Translations under genes and position numbers: made by a program
DNA from: an uncultured Albidovulum sp.
GTDB taxonomy: Bacteria > Pseudomonadota > Alphaproteobacteria > Rhodobacterales > Rhodobacteraceae
Direction: 5' to 3'
DNA length: 64,000 bases
NCBI GenBank assembly: GCA_913064775.1
Contig: CAJYAD010000007.1
Span: 95,388 to 159,387, forward strand
The notes under the pieces: model-generated
Databases searched by the model: none
The model's input: only the letters and a program-made list of their open reading frames with translations
Told to the model about the DNA's origin: nothing
Shown here: positions 1-9,198 of the stretch, piece after piece
How positions within the stretch are numbered: the first letter of the stretch is position 1
How the letters are laid out: each line of letters starts with the position of its first letter

Positions 1-951
1 GCGCTGGAGGCCGTGAACGGCACCACCAGCGCCCAGGATTTCCAGGCGCTCAGCCAGCAGGTCGGCCAGGGGTTGCAGCAGATCCTGAGCCTGGCGAATA
101 CCCAGGGCAGCAACGGCAATTATGTCTTCGCCGGTACCGCCAAGCAGACCCAGCCCTTCGTGACGGGCGCCTCGGGCGGGGTCAGCTATGTCGGCAATGA
201 CGGCACCTCGGCGGTCGAGATCTCGCCCGGGGTCACGGTCAACGCGGCGCTCAGCGGGTCGGTGTTCACCAATGTCACCTCGGGCAATGGCTTTGCCTCG
301 GTCTCGGCGGCGGCCAGCAACACCGGGTCGGCCACGGTGATGGCGACGGGCGTGTCCAACGCCAGCGCCGCCACCGCGTTCCAGAGCGGCAGCACCCCGA
401 CGACGCTGGCCTTCTCCAGCTCGGCCAATGGCGCGGTCAGCTATACCGCCACCTCGGGCGGCAGCACGATCGGCAGCGGGCCGGTCAATACCGCCAACGG
501 GGCCAGCACCTCGATCACCCTCAACGGGGTCGAGCTGACGGTGTCGGGCCCGGCCAAGGCCGGCGACAGCTTTACCGTGGCGCCGTCGCGGCCGCAGTCG
601 ATCTTCGATCTGGTCAAGCAGATCCAGACCGCGCTGGCCTCGCCCGGCACGACGCCGGCCGCGCGCGCCCAGACCCGCCAGCTGATCGGCAATTCGCTGG
701 CCACGATCGTGCAGTATCAGCACCGGCTGGCTGGCGCCTCGGCCAAGGCGGGGGTGATCTTGCAGGCCACCAGCGCGGCCGCCACCTCGAATGCACAGGC
801 CAGCACCAGCGCGCAGGAAAACGCCGGCGCCCTGGTTTCGGCCAACACCCCCCAGGTGTTGAGCGAATTGCAGAACCGCACCTCGGCGCTGCAGGCAGCG
901 ATGAAGGCCTTTTCGGTCGCGTCGCAGCTAAATCTTTTCAAATATCTCTGA
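1..951 (+). CDS. flgL: Flagellar hook-filament junction protein FlgL, 5' end missing
   Basis: The reading frame is open from the first base, so this is the C-terminal 316 residues of a longer protein. FlgL (HAP3) joins the hook to the filament outside the cell. Near the visible start are a helical segment and the family-typical motif NYVFAGTAKQTQPF. A Ser/Thr/Gly-rich middle follows. The protein ends in a helical tail closing with AFSVASQLNLFKYL, like the C-terminal coiled coil of flagellin-family proteins. It lies 12 bp upstream of the glycosyltransferase gene. A flagellin is less likely because a complete flagellin gene lies at 9241-10725. Confidence 0.85.
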   Translation, partial: ALEAVNGTTSAQDFQALSQQVGQGLQQILSLANTQGSNGNYVFAGTAKQTQPFVTGASGGVSYVGNDGTSAVEISPGVTVNAALSGSVFTNVTSGNGFASVSAAASNTGSATVMATGVSNASAATAFQSGSTPTTLAFSSSANGAVSYTATSGGSTIGSGPVNTANGASTSITLNGVELTVSGPAKAGDSFTVAPSRPQSIFDLVKQIQTALASPGTTPAARAQTRQLIGNSLATIVQYQHRLAGASAKAGVILQATSAAATSNAQASTSAQENAGALVSANTPQVLSELQNRTSALQAAMKAFSVASQLNLFKYL

Positions 952-963
952 AACGGACCCGTC

Positions 964-3900
964 ATGAATGATCTGCACAGCGCGGAGAAACAGGCCATCC
1001 TGGTCGTCGGCTATTACCGCAGCGGCACCTCGGCGCTGTGCGGATCGCTTGCCGATCTGGGCGTCCAGATCAGCAGCGACGCGGAAAGCAACGCCTCGAA
1101 CCCCAAGGGATTCTTCGAATCCACCGAGTTGATAAAGTTCGACATCCGCGTGCTCGAACTGATGCAATCGTATTGGAGCGACCTGTCCCCCCTGCCCGAG
1201 GGCTGGATCGACCGCGCCGACGTGCAGATGCAGCGAGAGGTTCTGGCCGAGATCCTGAGCTGCCAGTTCGCCGGGGCGCCGCTGGTGGCGGTGAAACATC
1301 CGCATCTGTGCCGGTTGCTGCCCTTGTATGAGCAGGCGGTGCAGGACGCGGGCTATGGGGTCAAGGTGCTGCATACCCACCGCTCGCCCTATGCGGTGGC
1401 AACCAGCCAGGCGACCAAGAACAACCTGACGCGGGCCCATGCGATCGCGCTCTGGGCCAGTTATATCACGTCGGGCGAGTTGGGCGCGCGGGGGCTGCCG
1501 CGGGCCTGGGTGCGCTATCCCGACCTGCTGCGGGACGCCGATGGCACCGTGCGCCGGGCACTGGCCGCGATCGGGATCGAGCTGGCCGAGGGCGGCCATA
1601 TCGACTTCATCAGCAAGGCGCTGAACCGTTCCGACGAGGCCGGGGCCGAGGGGCTGTATCGCCCGCTGGCCCGGCTTGCGGCCGAGATCGAGGCCGCCAT
1701 CCATGACGGCGCGAACGCCGCCGTCTGGGACGATCTGCGCGCCCGCAGCGCCGATCTGGCCGGCTTCGTGGCCGAGCTGGGGCAATCGGGCAACCGTGCC
1801 GCCCCGGGTGTGGGTCAGGGGATCCTGATGGCGATGCCGGCGGGGCGCGGGGTGCAGATCGCGGGGGCCGCAAAGACCCATCCGATCCGCCCGGCCGAAC
1901 GTGGCGACGCGGTGGAAGAGGCCCGCGTGAAGGCGCTGCTGGAACGCGCGCGCAAGGGCCATGGCCCTCTGCCCGGCCTCAGCCTGCTGATCGCCTGCCC
2001 GGAAGGCTGCACCCAGGCTCAGCTACGCGATACGCTGGATTCGATCGCGCAGAACTGGTGCCAGCCCGAGGTGAAGATCGCCTTCGCCGCCGCGCCGGGC
2101 CTCGATTTCGACGGCGCCGGCCTGAGCATGGAGCGCCGCTTTGAGACCGAGCCGGAGATGACCTCTGCCCTGTTCGCCGCGCTGTCCGATGCCCGCACCG
2201 ATTACGCCGCGATCGTCAATGCCGGCGACATGATCGAACCCGACGCGATCGCCCGCTTCACCCTGCGCGCCGTCGCCTCGGGGGCGGACATGCTGTATTG
2301 CGACGAGATCGCGCCCAGCCCGGGCGGGCCCTGGATCCGGGCGAAACCGGCGATGTCGCTGCCGCGTCTGCTGGAATCGTGCTTTGTCGGTGACTGGGTC
2401 TGGTACCGCCGCGCCGCCGTGGCGGATCTGGGCGGCTTCCGCCCCGATCTTTTTCCCGGCGCCGAAGAGCAGGACATGCAGATCCGTCTGGCCGGTGCCG
2501 GCAAGCGGATCGAGACCCTGTCCGAGGCGCTTTTCGTGCGCGGCGAGACCACCCGCCGCGACAGCGTCACGCTGGAGGTGGCGACCGAAAGCGCCCGCGC
2601 CTCGATCGCCGCGCAGCTGGACCGGGCGGGGGCGGGTGGACAGGTTCGTGCCGGCGCCATCGCGGGGCTTTTTGCCGTCGATTACCCGGCCGCGCCCGAT
2701 CCGGCGGTGACGCTGGGCATCCTTTGCCGGGCGCCGATCACCCCCGATGTCGCGCAGTTGGCGGTGAACAAGCTGCTGCCGCAGCATGATGGCAAGGCGT
2801 CCTGTATCGCCTTCCTGCGGCCGGGCGACGCGGACGAGACCCCGGCGGCGATGACCCAGTTCCTTGATCAGGTCGCGGCCGAGATCACGCCCAACCACCC
2901 CTCGATCCGGGTGATCGACGCGGCGCCGCGGCTGGGCGGCACGCTGGCGCGGCTGATGCAGATCCGGCCGGGCAATCATGTGGCGCTGGTCGATCCGGTC
3001 TTTGCGCCGTCCGAGACGGATCTGCTGGGCGCGCTTGCCGCGTTGCTGGAGGCGCTGAAGGATGCCGGGGCAGTGGCGCCGCTGGCCTTCTTTCGCGACG
3101 GAGAGCGTACCGCGCGGCTGCAGGGTCCGTTACTGTTTGGTGCCGACGCCCGCATCGGTCAGGGGTATGAGGCGACCTCTCCCGGGCCGGGCGGCTGGCT
3201 GGCGACGACCCAGCCGGTCGATGCGGTCGACGGCCCGATCGTGGCATTGCGCGCCGGTGCCGTCTTCGACCCCGAGGCCGCCAGCTGGGCCGCGCTTTGC
3301 GCCAGTCTGCGGGCTGGCCCCGAGGGCCCCGCGCTGTCGGCCTATTGGACACCGCGCCGTCAGGTCGAGATCCCCGATCCCGGCCCCGCGCCCGATGTGG
3401 AAGTGGCCGCGGCGCAGGCGATCGCCTATCGCGGCATTCATCACCACCCGGCGATGACGATCTCGGGGTCGCCGCTGATCCTGGAAGGGCGGCCCGGTCT
3501 GGTCGATGTCGAAGCGGCCGCGCTGATCTCTACCGCCGGTCTGCCCGAGGATGGCCGCACCATCGCCGCCGCCCGTTTTGCCCGTGGCGCGGGCCGCCTG
3601 CAGGCAGGCATGGCGGCCGAGCCGATCGATGCGCCCTCGATCCTGCGCGCCCTGCGGCAGGGGCGCCGCTGGATCCGGCTGAACCCGCGGCAGCGCCTGA
3701 TGCAGCCCGGCACAGAAGATGAGATCGCCGCCGATATGCTGATCTGGTCGACCCTGCCGGCCGAGGGCACGGCCGAGACCCTGCGCGCGGCGGGCCATAG
3801 CGTCGCCACCTCGGCGGGGCTGGCGGCGCGGCTGCGGGGGATGGGGGCGCGCAGCGTCTCGGTCGCCCCGCCGCGGTTGACGCGCGAGCTTTGGGCGGGG

Positions 3901-4467
3901 TTCACCCCCGGCAAGGCGCAGGCCAAGCCGGTGGTGCTTTGGGTTCGCGAAAGCGGGGTCGAGGTGCCGTGGATCGACCAGATCCTGCACGATACCGCCG
4001 ACCGGCTGGCCTGGACCGTGGTCAGCCAGGACAAGCCGGCGCTTCCGGGCCATGTCGCGCATCGCCCGGTGCCGGTCTATGAGGAGGATTGGGTGCGGCT
4101 GTTCGCCGAGACCGGCGCGGCGATCCTGTTGCGGCCGACCCCGGGCGCGGCGTGGTGCGACGATTATCTTGTCGCGCTGGCGCTGGCGGCGGGGTGCCGC
4201 GTGCTGGCCGGCAAGGAAAGCGAGATCCGCCCCGAACTGGCCGCGCATGTCGCGAGGATCCTGCCCTCGGGCGCGGTGGCGCGCTGGGTCAAGGCGCTGC
4301 AGGGCCTGACCGAGGCGGCGCCTGAAGCCGGCCCCCGCGCGGCGATGATGGACACGCCGGGCCTGTGGCTGGATGCCCGGCACGGGGCGCTGGAGTGGCT
4401 GGCGCCCGACAGCGGCGACTCGGCCCAGGCGGATGCCGTCAGCGAAAGTGCCTTTGATGCAGCGTGA
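964..4467 (+). CDS. Sulfotransferase fused to glycosyltransferase domains, flagellar cluster
   Basis: A 1167-residue protein. Residues 1-270 look like a PAPS-dependent sulfotransferase: a 5'-phosphosulfate loop GYYRSGTSAL (16-25) and a 3'-phosphate site HRSPYAVATS (139-148). Residues about 335-530 resemble a GT2/GT-A glycosyltransferase (NAGDMIEPDA near 419, YCDE near 445, EEQDMQIRL near 501). A second GT-like segment begins near 582 with VTLGILCRAP. The last 200 residues (VVLWVRESGVEVPWIDQIL and following) look like a GT-B half. The gene sits between flgL and flgA and overlaps flgA by 11 bp, so it is probably translated with flagellar genes. I infer flagellin or hook-protein glycosylation with sulfation. 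Domain folds are read by eye and the C-terminal part is the least sure. Confidence 0.72.
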   Translation: MNDLHSAEKQAILVVGYYRSGTSALCGSLADLGVQISSDAESNASNPKGFFESTELIKFDIRVLELMQSYWSDLSPLPEGWIDRADVQMQREVLAEILSCQFAGAPLVAVKHPHLCRLLPLYEQAVQDAGYGVKVLHTHRSPYAVATSQATKNNLTRAHAIALWASYITSGELGARGLPRAWVRYPDLLRDADGTVRRALAAIGIELAEGGHIDFISKALNRSDEAGAEGLYRPLARLAAEIEAAIHDGANAAVWDDLRARSADLAGFVAELGQSGNRAAPGVGQGILMAMPAGRGVQIAGAAKTHPIRPAERGDAVEEARVKALLERARKGHGPLPGLSLLIACPEGCTQAQLRDTLDSIAQNWCQPEVKIAFAAAPGLDFDGAGLSMERRFETEPEMTSALFAALSDARTDYAAIVNAGDMIEPDAIARFTLRAVASGADMLYCDEIAPSPGGPWIRAKPAMSLPRLLESCFVGDWVWYRRAAVADLGGFRPDLFPGAEEQDMQIRLAGAGKRIETLSEALFVRGETTRRDSVTLEVATESARASIAAQLDRAGAGGQVRAGAIAGLFAVDYPAAPDPAVTLGILCRAPITPDVAQLAVNKLLPQHDGKASCIAFLRPGDADETPAAMTQFLDQVAAEITPNHPSIRVIDAAPRLGGTLARLMQIRPGNHVALVDPVFAPSETDLLGALAALLEALKDAGAVAPLAFFRDGERTARLQGPLLFGADARIGQGYEATSPGPGGWLATTQPVDAVDGPIVALRAGAVFDPEAASWAALCASLRAGPEGPALSAYWTPRRQVEIPDPGPAPDVEVAAAQAIAYRGIHHHPAMTISGSPLILEGRPGLVDVEAAALISTAGLPEDGRTIAAARFARGAGRLQAGMAAEPIDAPSILRALRQGRRWIRLNPRQRLMQPGTEDEIAADMLIWSTLPAEGTAETLRAAGHSVATSAGLAARLRGMGARSVSVAPPRLTRELWAGFTPGKAQAKPVVLWVRESGVEVPWIDQILHDTADRLAWTVVSQDKPALPGHVAHRPVPVYEEDWVRLFAETGAAILLRPTPGAAWCDDYLVALALAAGCRVLAGKESEIRPELAAHVARILPSGAVARWVKALQGLTEAAPEAGPRAAMMDTPGLWLDARHGALEWLAPDSGDSAQADAVSESAFDAA

Positions 4468-5170
4468 GAGGGGTGTTGCCCTGTTGGCCGCGGGCTTGGC
4501 CGTGGGGCTTGTCGCGCCGACGGCGGCAGGCGCTGCGGGGGCGCATCAATCCGCCGCCGCGATCAGCGCGGCGATCGCGGCGAAGCTGGGCGGCGGGCCG
4601 GTCAAGGTGATGCCGAACGGCGGCGCGATGATGCCCGCCTGCCGGGCGCCGCTGGAGGTGGGCTGGCTGGCCTCGACCAATGCGGGGTTCCGCACGGCGT
4701 CGGTCAGCTGCCCCAGCCCGACCTGGACGATCTATGCCGGGGTCCGGACCGAGCAGGACGTGACCACGCTGGTGGCCACCCGGGCGATCCGGGCGGGCGG
4801 GGCGATCGATGCCTCGGACACCGCGATGCGGCGGGTCCCTGCCGGCACCTTGCACGGTGCCGCGCTGCAACCGGCCCGGCTGTCCGAAGGCCTGCGCGCC
4901 CGGGGGGCGATCGCCGCGGGCCGTCCGATCCTGAGGTCAATGACCGACCTGCAGGTCGTGGTGCAGAGCGGCCAGCAGATCGCGCTGCGGGTGCGCGAGG
5001 GCGGGCTAGTGATCTCGGCCCAGGGCGTCGCGCTGCAGAATGGCTCGGTCGGGGATGTGATCGAGGTCGAGAACGCCGCGTCGCATCACCGGCTTCGGGC
5101 CGATGTGGTACGCCAGCTGCCCGCCGCTTCCGGTGTCTATGCGGTGGTGTCCGATGATGCCGCGAACTGA
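4457..5170 (+). CDS. flgA: Flagellar P-ring assembly chaperone FlgA
   Basis: 237 residues. The start is the ATG at 4457, which overlaps the previous gene by 11 bp and gives a clean signal peptide (hydrophobic to about residue 27). A SAF-type domain (VATRAIRAGGAIDASD) and the FlgA C-terminal domain (GQQIALRVREGGLVISAQG) follow. FlgA is a periplasmic chaperone for assembly of the P ring (FlgI) around the rod. flgI and flgH are not in the window. It is followed by fliL after 54 bp. Confidence 0.9.
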   Translation: MQRERGVALLAAGLAVGLVAPTAAGAAGAHQSAAAISAAIAAKLGGGPVKVMPNGGAMMPACRAPLEVGWLASTNAGFRTASVSCPSPTWTIYAGVRTEQDVTTLVATRAIRAGGAIDASDTAMRRVPAGTLHGAALQPARLSEGLRARGAIAAGRPILRSMTDLQVVVQSGQQIALRVREGGLVISAQGVALQNGSVGDVIEVENAASHHRLRADVVRQLPAASGVYAVVSDDAAN

Positions 5171-5224
5171 ACCCCGCCTCCACCGGCCCACCCCCCATCC
5201 GATCCCGAAAAAGGTTTCCCTTCT

Positions 5225-5851
5225 GTGATTAAGTATCTTCTGATTGGTCTTGGCGTTTTGATGTTCCTGGCGATGGCGGTCGGTGACGGCCTGGGGATCA
5301 TGGCCTTCCTCAAGCTGCGCTCGCTGTCGATGCAGAATGCTTCGGCACAGGCAGCGGCGCAGCCCGGTGCCACCGCGAAGCACAATGGCAAGCCCTCGGC
5401 GAAGTCCGCCGCCAAGCCCGCACCGAAGGCGCCGCCCAAGCCCACCGCCGAGAACGCCAATTTCGTCGAGATCCCGCAATTCGTGGTCACCATTCCCGCC
5501 CCGGCGCCCAAGGCCTCGGGCGCTGCCGGCGCGGATGGCAGCGGCGCGGGGGCGGGCGATCCCGCCGCCAGCCCCGGCCGCGCGGGCTATCTGCAGCTGT
5601 CGCTGTCCTTCCTGACCGAGAGCCAGCGCGCGGCCAAGGATTTCGGCAAGCTGATGCCGATGATCAAATCGGCGATCATCAGCGACGTGATGTCCTCGGG
5701 GTTGTCGCCAAGCGAGGATCCGGTGAAGATGAAGCTGCAGATCAGCGATTACAGCCTGCAGGCGGCCAACACCATCGTGTCGCAGGCCGACAGCAAGGTC
5801 GGCAAGACGCCCTTCGTCGGTGCCTATGTCACCACGTTTGTCACGCAATAA
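5225..5851 (+). CDS. fliL: Flagellar basal-body protein FliL
   Basis: 208 residues starting at a GTG. An N-terminal membrane anchor (residues about 3-25) is followed by an Ala/Lys/Pro-rich linker (about 40-75) and a periplasmic FliL domain (NFVEIPQFVVTIP, GYLQLSLSFLTE, and a C-terminal end AYVTTFVTQ). FliL surrounds the stator and supports torque. The linker is longer and richer in Ala and Pro than in many FliL proteins. Its position directly before fliP (3-bp gap) matches the fliL-fliP order known from other alphaproteobacteria such as Sinorhizobium. Confidence 0.88.
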   Translation: MIKYLLIGLGVLMFLAMAVGDGLGIMAFLKLRSLSMQNASAQAAAQPGATAKHNGKPSAKSAAKPAPKAPPKPTAENANFVEIPQFVVTIPAPAPKASGAAGADGSGAGAGDPAASPGRAGYLQLSLSFLTESQRAAKDFGKLMPMIKSAIISDVMSSGLSPSEDPVKMKLQISDYSLQAANTIVSQADSKVGKTPFVGAYVTTFVTQ

Positions 5852-5854
5852 GCC

Positions 5855-6541
5855 ATGCAGGGCGCCGCTTCTCCGCTTCTCAGTGTGACGACCCAGGGGC
5901 ACGCCCAGGTGTTCTCGCTGGATGTGCAGACGCTGCTGATCGTCACGCTGCTGGCCTTCCTGCCGGGGCTTGTGCTGCTGATGACCAGCTTCACGCGGTT
6001 CATCGTGGTGCTGGCGATCTTCCGGCAGGCGCTGGGGCTGTCCACGACGCCGCCGAACATCCTGCTGATCGCGCTGGCGCTGATCCTGTCGGCCTTCGTC
6101 ATGCGCCCGACGCTGGAGACGGTGAACACCACCGCGCTGCAACCCTATCTGGCGCGGACGATTTCCTTTGACGACGCGACCAAGGCGGCGATCGCGCCGA
6201 TGCGGGCCTTCATGCTGAAACAGGTGCGCGAACGAGAGCTGCACCTGTTCGTCAACCTTTCGGGCCACAAGGGCGAATACGCCAACCTCGACGACGTGCC
6301 GCTGCTGACACTGGTGCCGGCCTATGTGACGTCGGAATTGCAAAGCGCGTTCCAGATCGGCTTCCTGATCTACATTCCCTTCGCGCTGATCGATCTGGCG
6401 GTGGCGGCGATCCTGATGGCGCTGGGGATGATCATGGTCTCGCCCACGCTGATCTCGTTGCCGATCAAGCTGCTGCTGTTCGTGTCGATCGGGGGGTGGT
6501 CGCTGTTGCTGGGGTCGGTCGCGCGCAGCGTGATCCAATAG
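5855..6541 (+). CDS. fliP: Flagellar type III export gate protein FliP
   Basis: 228 residues, typical of the family without a cleaved signal peptide. FliP forms the core of the export gate with FliQ and FliR. The hallmark first half is present (LVLLMTSFTRFIVVLAIFRQ, then QALGLSTTPPNILLIALAL). The conserved C-terminal half holds PAYVTSELQSAFQIGF and DLAVAAILMALGM. fliQ and fliR are not downstream. The gene ends 23 bp before the convergent end of flgN, so the plus-strand flagellar operon stops here. Confidence 0.95.
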   Translation: MQGAASPLLSVTTQGHAQVFSLDVQTLLIVTLLAFLPGLVLLMTSFTRFIVVLAIFRQALGLSTTPPNILLIALALILSAFVMRPTLETVNTTALQPYLARTISFDDATKAAIAPMRAFMLKQVRERELHLFVNLSGHKGEYANLDDVPLLTLVPAYVTSELQSAFQIGFLIYIPFALIDLAVAAILMALGMIMVSPTLISLPIKLLLFVSIGGWSLLLGSVARSVIQ

Positions 6542-6564
6542 GGCGCAGGCACCCCGGGGATCGA

Positions 6565-7008
6565 TCAGGCCTCGGCGTGCAGGCCAGAATCGTCGTCGTC
6601 AGGGCGGGGGGTGTCGGCCGCCCAGCGGCTTTCGTTCATTTCCAGCAGCACGTCACTGATCTGGCGCTCAGAGCGCGAGATGACCGCGCGCGCCAGCTTG
6701 TATTCGCGGATCAGATCCTGCATCCGCGCGGCTTCGGCTTGGCGCCCGGGCGTGGCCTTCAGGGCCTGATAGGCGGATTCGAGCGTGTGGTGATTGGCGT
6801 GGCGCAGCACTTCGCGCAGGCGCTCGAACACGGTGCGGGTGGTCTCGGCGCGGGCCTCGAAGGCCAAGCTGGAGGCGCGCACCTCGGCCGGGGGGGCGGT
6901 GGCGATGCTGGCTGAAAGGGACTCGGCCTCTTGGCGCAGCGATTGTGCCGCGCCCAGGGCGCCATCCAGCGCCGTGGCGAAATCGGCCGCGTCGGCCGGA
7001 TCAGTCAC
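6565..7008 (-). CDS. flgN: FlgN-like flagellar export chaperone
   Basis: About 147 residues, mostly alpha-helical and rich in Ala, Glu and Arg, with an acidic tail (RPDDDDSG). Primary sequence alone does not identify it. The call rests on its place after flgM, the canonical flgMN order, its size and its helical content. FlgN binds FlgK and FlgL before export. I prefer the GTG at 7008 (GGAAG 7-8 bases upstream, 8-bp overlap with the flgM stop). A TTG at 7026 would add six residues. It is the last gene of the minus-strand flagellar run. Confidence 0.6.
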   Translation of the reverse strand: MTDPADAADFATALDGALGAAQSLRQEAESLSASIATAPPAEVRASSLAFEARAETTRTVFERLREVLRHANHHTLESAYQALKATPGRQAEAARMQDLIREYKLARAVISRSERQISDVLLEMNESRWAADTPRPDDDDSGLHAEA

Positions 7009-7333
7009 GGCCAAGCTTCCGGGCAAGCAGGCGTTCGAAGGACAGCATCGCGCCCGCGATCTTGGCGGCGGGCGGGCGGTAGTTGCCGGCGGCGACCTGC
7101 AGCGTCAGCTGCTGGACCTCGGCGCTGGCCTGCGGATGATCGGCGGCCGCGACCCCCTTCAGCAATGCGGCCGCATCCTGGGCCTGACCGGAAAGCGAAA
7201 CGACTTCCTGGCCTTGCACCGGGGTCGGGGTCTGAACCGAACCCGGCTGCGCCCGGTCCGCCGCCTGGGGGGTGCCACGCGCGGGTTGGTCGATGGGGAC
7301 AGTACCGTTGGAGACGCCAGAGATCTTGACCAT
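7001..7333 (-). CDS. flgM: Anti-sigma-28 factor FlgM
   Basis: 110 residues. The N-terminal MVKISGV segment, a Pro/Gln-rich disordered first half, and a helical C-terminal half (EVQQLTLQVAAGNYRPPAAK, then IAGAMLSFERLLARKL) match FlgM. FlgM holds the flagellar sigma factor FliA inactive until the hook is built and FlgM is exported. Its ATG overlaps the fliS stop by one base. Its presence implies a FliA-type sigma factor elsewhere in the genome. It argues against the usual alphaproteobacterial FlaF/FlbT control for this flagellum. Confidence 0.82.
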   Translation of the reverse strand: MVKISGVSNGTVPIDQPARGTPQAADRAQPGSVQTPTPVQGQEVVSLSGQAQDAAALLKGVAAADHPQASAEVQQLTLQVAAGNYRPPAAKIAGAMLSFERLLARKLGRD

Positions 7334-7701
7334 TATCTTTCAGCCAGGTTCCTGATTTCCTTTTCGAGCAGACCGATCTGCTCGACGATCGCGCAAAGCG
7401 CTTCGGTATCGTTTTCGGCGTTCGCCTGGGTCAGCCGTACGTTATAGCTGGTGTAAAGTCCAGCAAGCACGCCGCCCAGCGAATTGGGGTCGTCCGAGAC
7501 GGTGATCGCCTGCAGGAAGGACAGCAGCCGAGAGGCCCCGGTGACCGCGGCGAACTTGGCTTCGGTATGCTCCAGCTCGATCGCGCGCCGGGTGCGGGTA
7601 AGATAGGTCCTCACCCCCCGCAGTCCGATCAGCAGCGTCTCCAGCGTCGGTTCTTCGGGAAGGACCGCGGTGTCGCGATAGAAGGCGGCCGTGTCTGACA
7701 T
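7333..7701 (-). CDS. fliS: Flagellin export chaperone FliS
   Basis: 122 residues, all helical, with the FliS pattern (LETLLIGLRGVRTYLTRTRR near the start, GLYTSYNVRLTQANAEND in the middle). FliS keeps flagellin unpolymerised in the cytoplasm and delivers it to the export gate. I chose the ATG at 7701. The upstream TTG at 7713 sits against its own Shine-Dalgarno (AAAGG), whereas that site lies about 12 bases before the ATG. It follows fliD closely and precedes flgM with a one-base overlap. Confidence 0.85.
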   Translation of the reverse strand: MSDTAAFYRDTAVLPEEPTLETLLIGLRGVRTYLTRTRRAIELEHTEAKFAAVTGASRLLSFLQAITVSDDPNSLGGVLAGLYTSYNVRLTQANAENDTEALCAIVEQIGLLEKEIRNLAER

Positions 7702-7709
7702 GATCGTAT

Positions 7710-9131
7710 TCAACCTTTAGTGGTGGAGCCGGATCCGGACAGGATCGACAAGTAAGAGAGGGTGGCAGAGGCGCCGCTGGTGTTGTTGATGGCGTTGGTG
7801 AACTGGCTTTCGAGATTGGCGATCTGCTGGTTGCCGATCAGCGTCTGCATCGCGATCTGGGATTTCAGCGAGGCGACGCTGGTTTTCAGGTCGGTCGCCG
7901 CGGCGCCGACAAAGCCGCTGGCCGCGGTGCCGCTGCCCGATCCCGTCGAGGGTGCTGCCGCCGAGGCCGAGGCCGCGCCGGCGGTGCCGACCGCGCCGGT
8001 GACGATGCCGCCGACCTTGGTTTCCAGCGTCTTGATCAGGGCGTCGGCGCCGGTCGGATTGGCGGCATAGGCCGATGCGAAGGTGGTGCTGCTGAACGAC
8101 AGCTTGCCGCTGGACGAGATCGTGAAACCCAGCGCATTCGCCGTCATCCCGCTGCTTGTGGCCGAGGACACCGCCGACAACAGATCCTGCTTCAGCTGCT
8201 GCACCTGCACATTGCCCAGCAGCGGCCCGGTTTGGGCGCTTTTCGACGAGGCGCTGGCCGAAGATTTGGGCGGCACGAAGGCGGTTTGCTTGGCGATCTG
8301 GCTGACCGCGCTGTTCAGCTTGTTGGCGAAGGCCGACAGCGCCGAGGACAGCCCCGTGGAAGAGCTGTTCACCGACACCGTGGCCGAGCCCGAGGACACC
8401 AGGTTCAGGGTCAGTCCGCTGACCAGCGACACGCCGCTGTTCGAGGTCTCGGTGACCGGCACGCCATTCAGCGTGAAAGAGGCATTGCGCGCCGCCTGGC
8501 CTAGGGTCATCGTGGCGCCGCTGCTGCCGTAGGACAGCCCCGCCAGCGCGCCGGTGCCACTGACCGAGAAAGATTGCGCTGATCCGGTGGTGCTGCTTTT
8601 CAGCACCAGCTTCGCGCCCGAGGCGGTGTTGATGACCGAGGCCTGAACCCCCTTGCCCGCCGCGTTGATCGCCTGCGCCACGCCATTCACCGTGTCGGCC
8701 GAAGAGGCGACGTTCACCGTCGCCGAGGCGCCACTGCCGAATTTGAACGTCAGCGCCCCCGAGCCCGAGCCCACCGCCGCGCTGCCCGAGGCGTAGGAGC
8801 CCGAGTAAACTTCCTGGCTGTGCGCCAGCTTGATGCCCGAAAGCGTGTAGGATCCGCTCGCGGCGCTCGCTTTGGCCGAGGCCGTCGCCACCGCGCTGGC
8901 GCTGGTGGTGGCCTTCATCGTGCTCAGCGAGGCCGGGTTGGCCAGCCCGCTCAGCGCGCCGTTCAGCGATGACAGCGCACCGCGCACCGACCCAAGGGCC
9001 GAGATCTGCGCGTTGTCGGCCTTGATCTGGGATTGTTCCAGTTTCATCGGCGCCTGGATGCGCGCCTGCAACTGGCTGACGATCGCGGTCACTTCGGCCG
9101 ACGAGAACAGGCTTGAGACAGAGTTGGTCAA
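7710..9131 (-). CDS. fliD: Flagellar filament cap protein FliD
   Basis: About 473 residues. The N-terminal region (AEVTAIVSQLQARIQAPM) and the C-terminal region (IAMQTLIGNQQIANLESQF) form the FliD coiled-coil ends. The middle is very rich in Ser, Ala and Gly. FliD caps the filament tip and folds incoming flagellin. The likely start is a TTG at 9131 with AGGGG about nine bases upstream. A GTG at 9167 would add 12 residues of unlikely sequence (PRPGCRSG). Unlike many FliD proteins it shows no large hydrophobic D2/D3 domains, only low-complexity strands. Confidence 0.85.
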   Translation of the reverse strand: MTNSVSSLFSSAEVTAIVSQLQARIQAPMKLEQSQIKADNAQISALGSVRGALSSLNGALSGLANPASLSTMKATTSASAVATASAKASAASGSYTLSGIKLAHSQEVYSGSYASGSAAVGSGSGALTFKFGSGASATVNVASSADTVNGVAQAINAAGKGVQASVINTASGAKLVLKSSTTGSAQSFSVSGTGALAGLSYGSSGATMTLGQAARNASFTLNGVPVTETSNSGVSLVSGLTLNLVSSGSATVSVNSSSTGLSSALSAFANKLNSAVSQIAKQTAFVPPKSSASASSKSAQTGPLLGNVQVQQLKQDLLSAVSSATSSGMTANALGFTISSSGKLSFSSTTFASAYAANPTGADALIKTLETKVGGIVTGAVGTAGAASASAAAPSTGSGSGTAASGFVGAAATDLKTSVASLKSQIAMQTLIGNQQIANLESQFTNAINNTSGASATLSYLSILSGSGSTTKG

Positions 9132-9198
9132 CGGCGTTACCCCTGATCTGCACCCCGGCCGCGGCACGGGGCCTTGCGGTCACCCTGGTGGGCGACGC

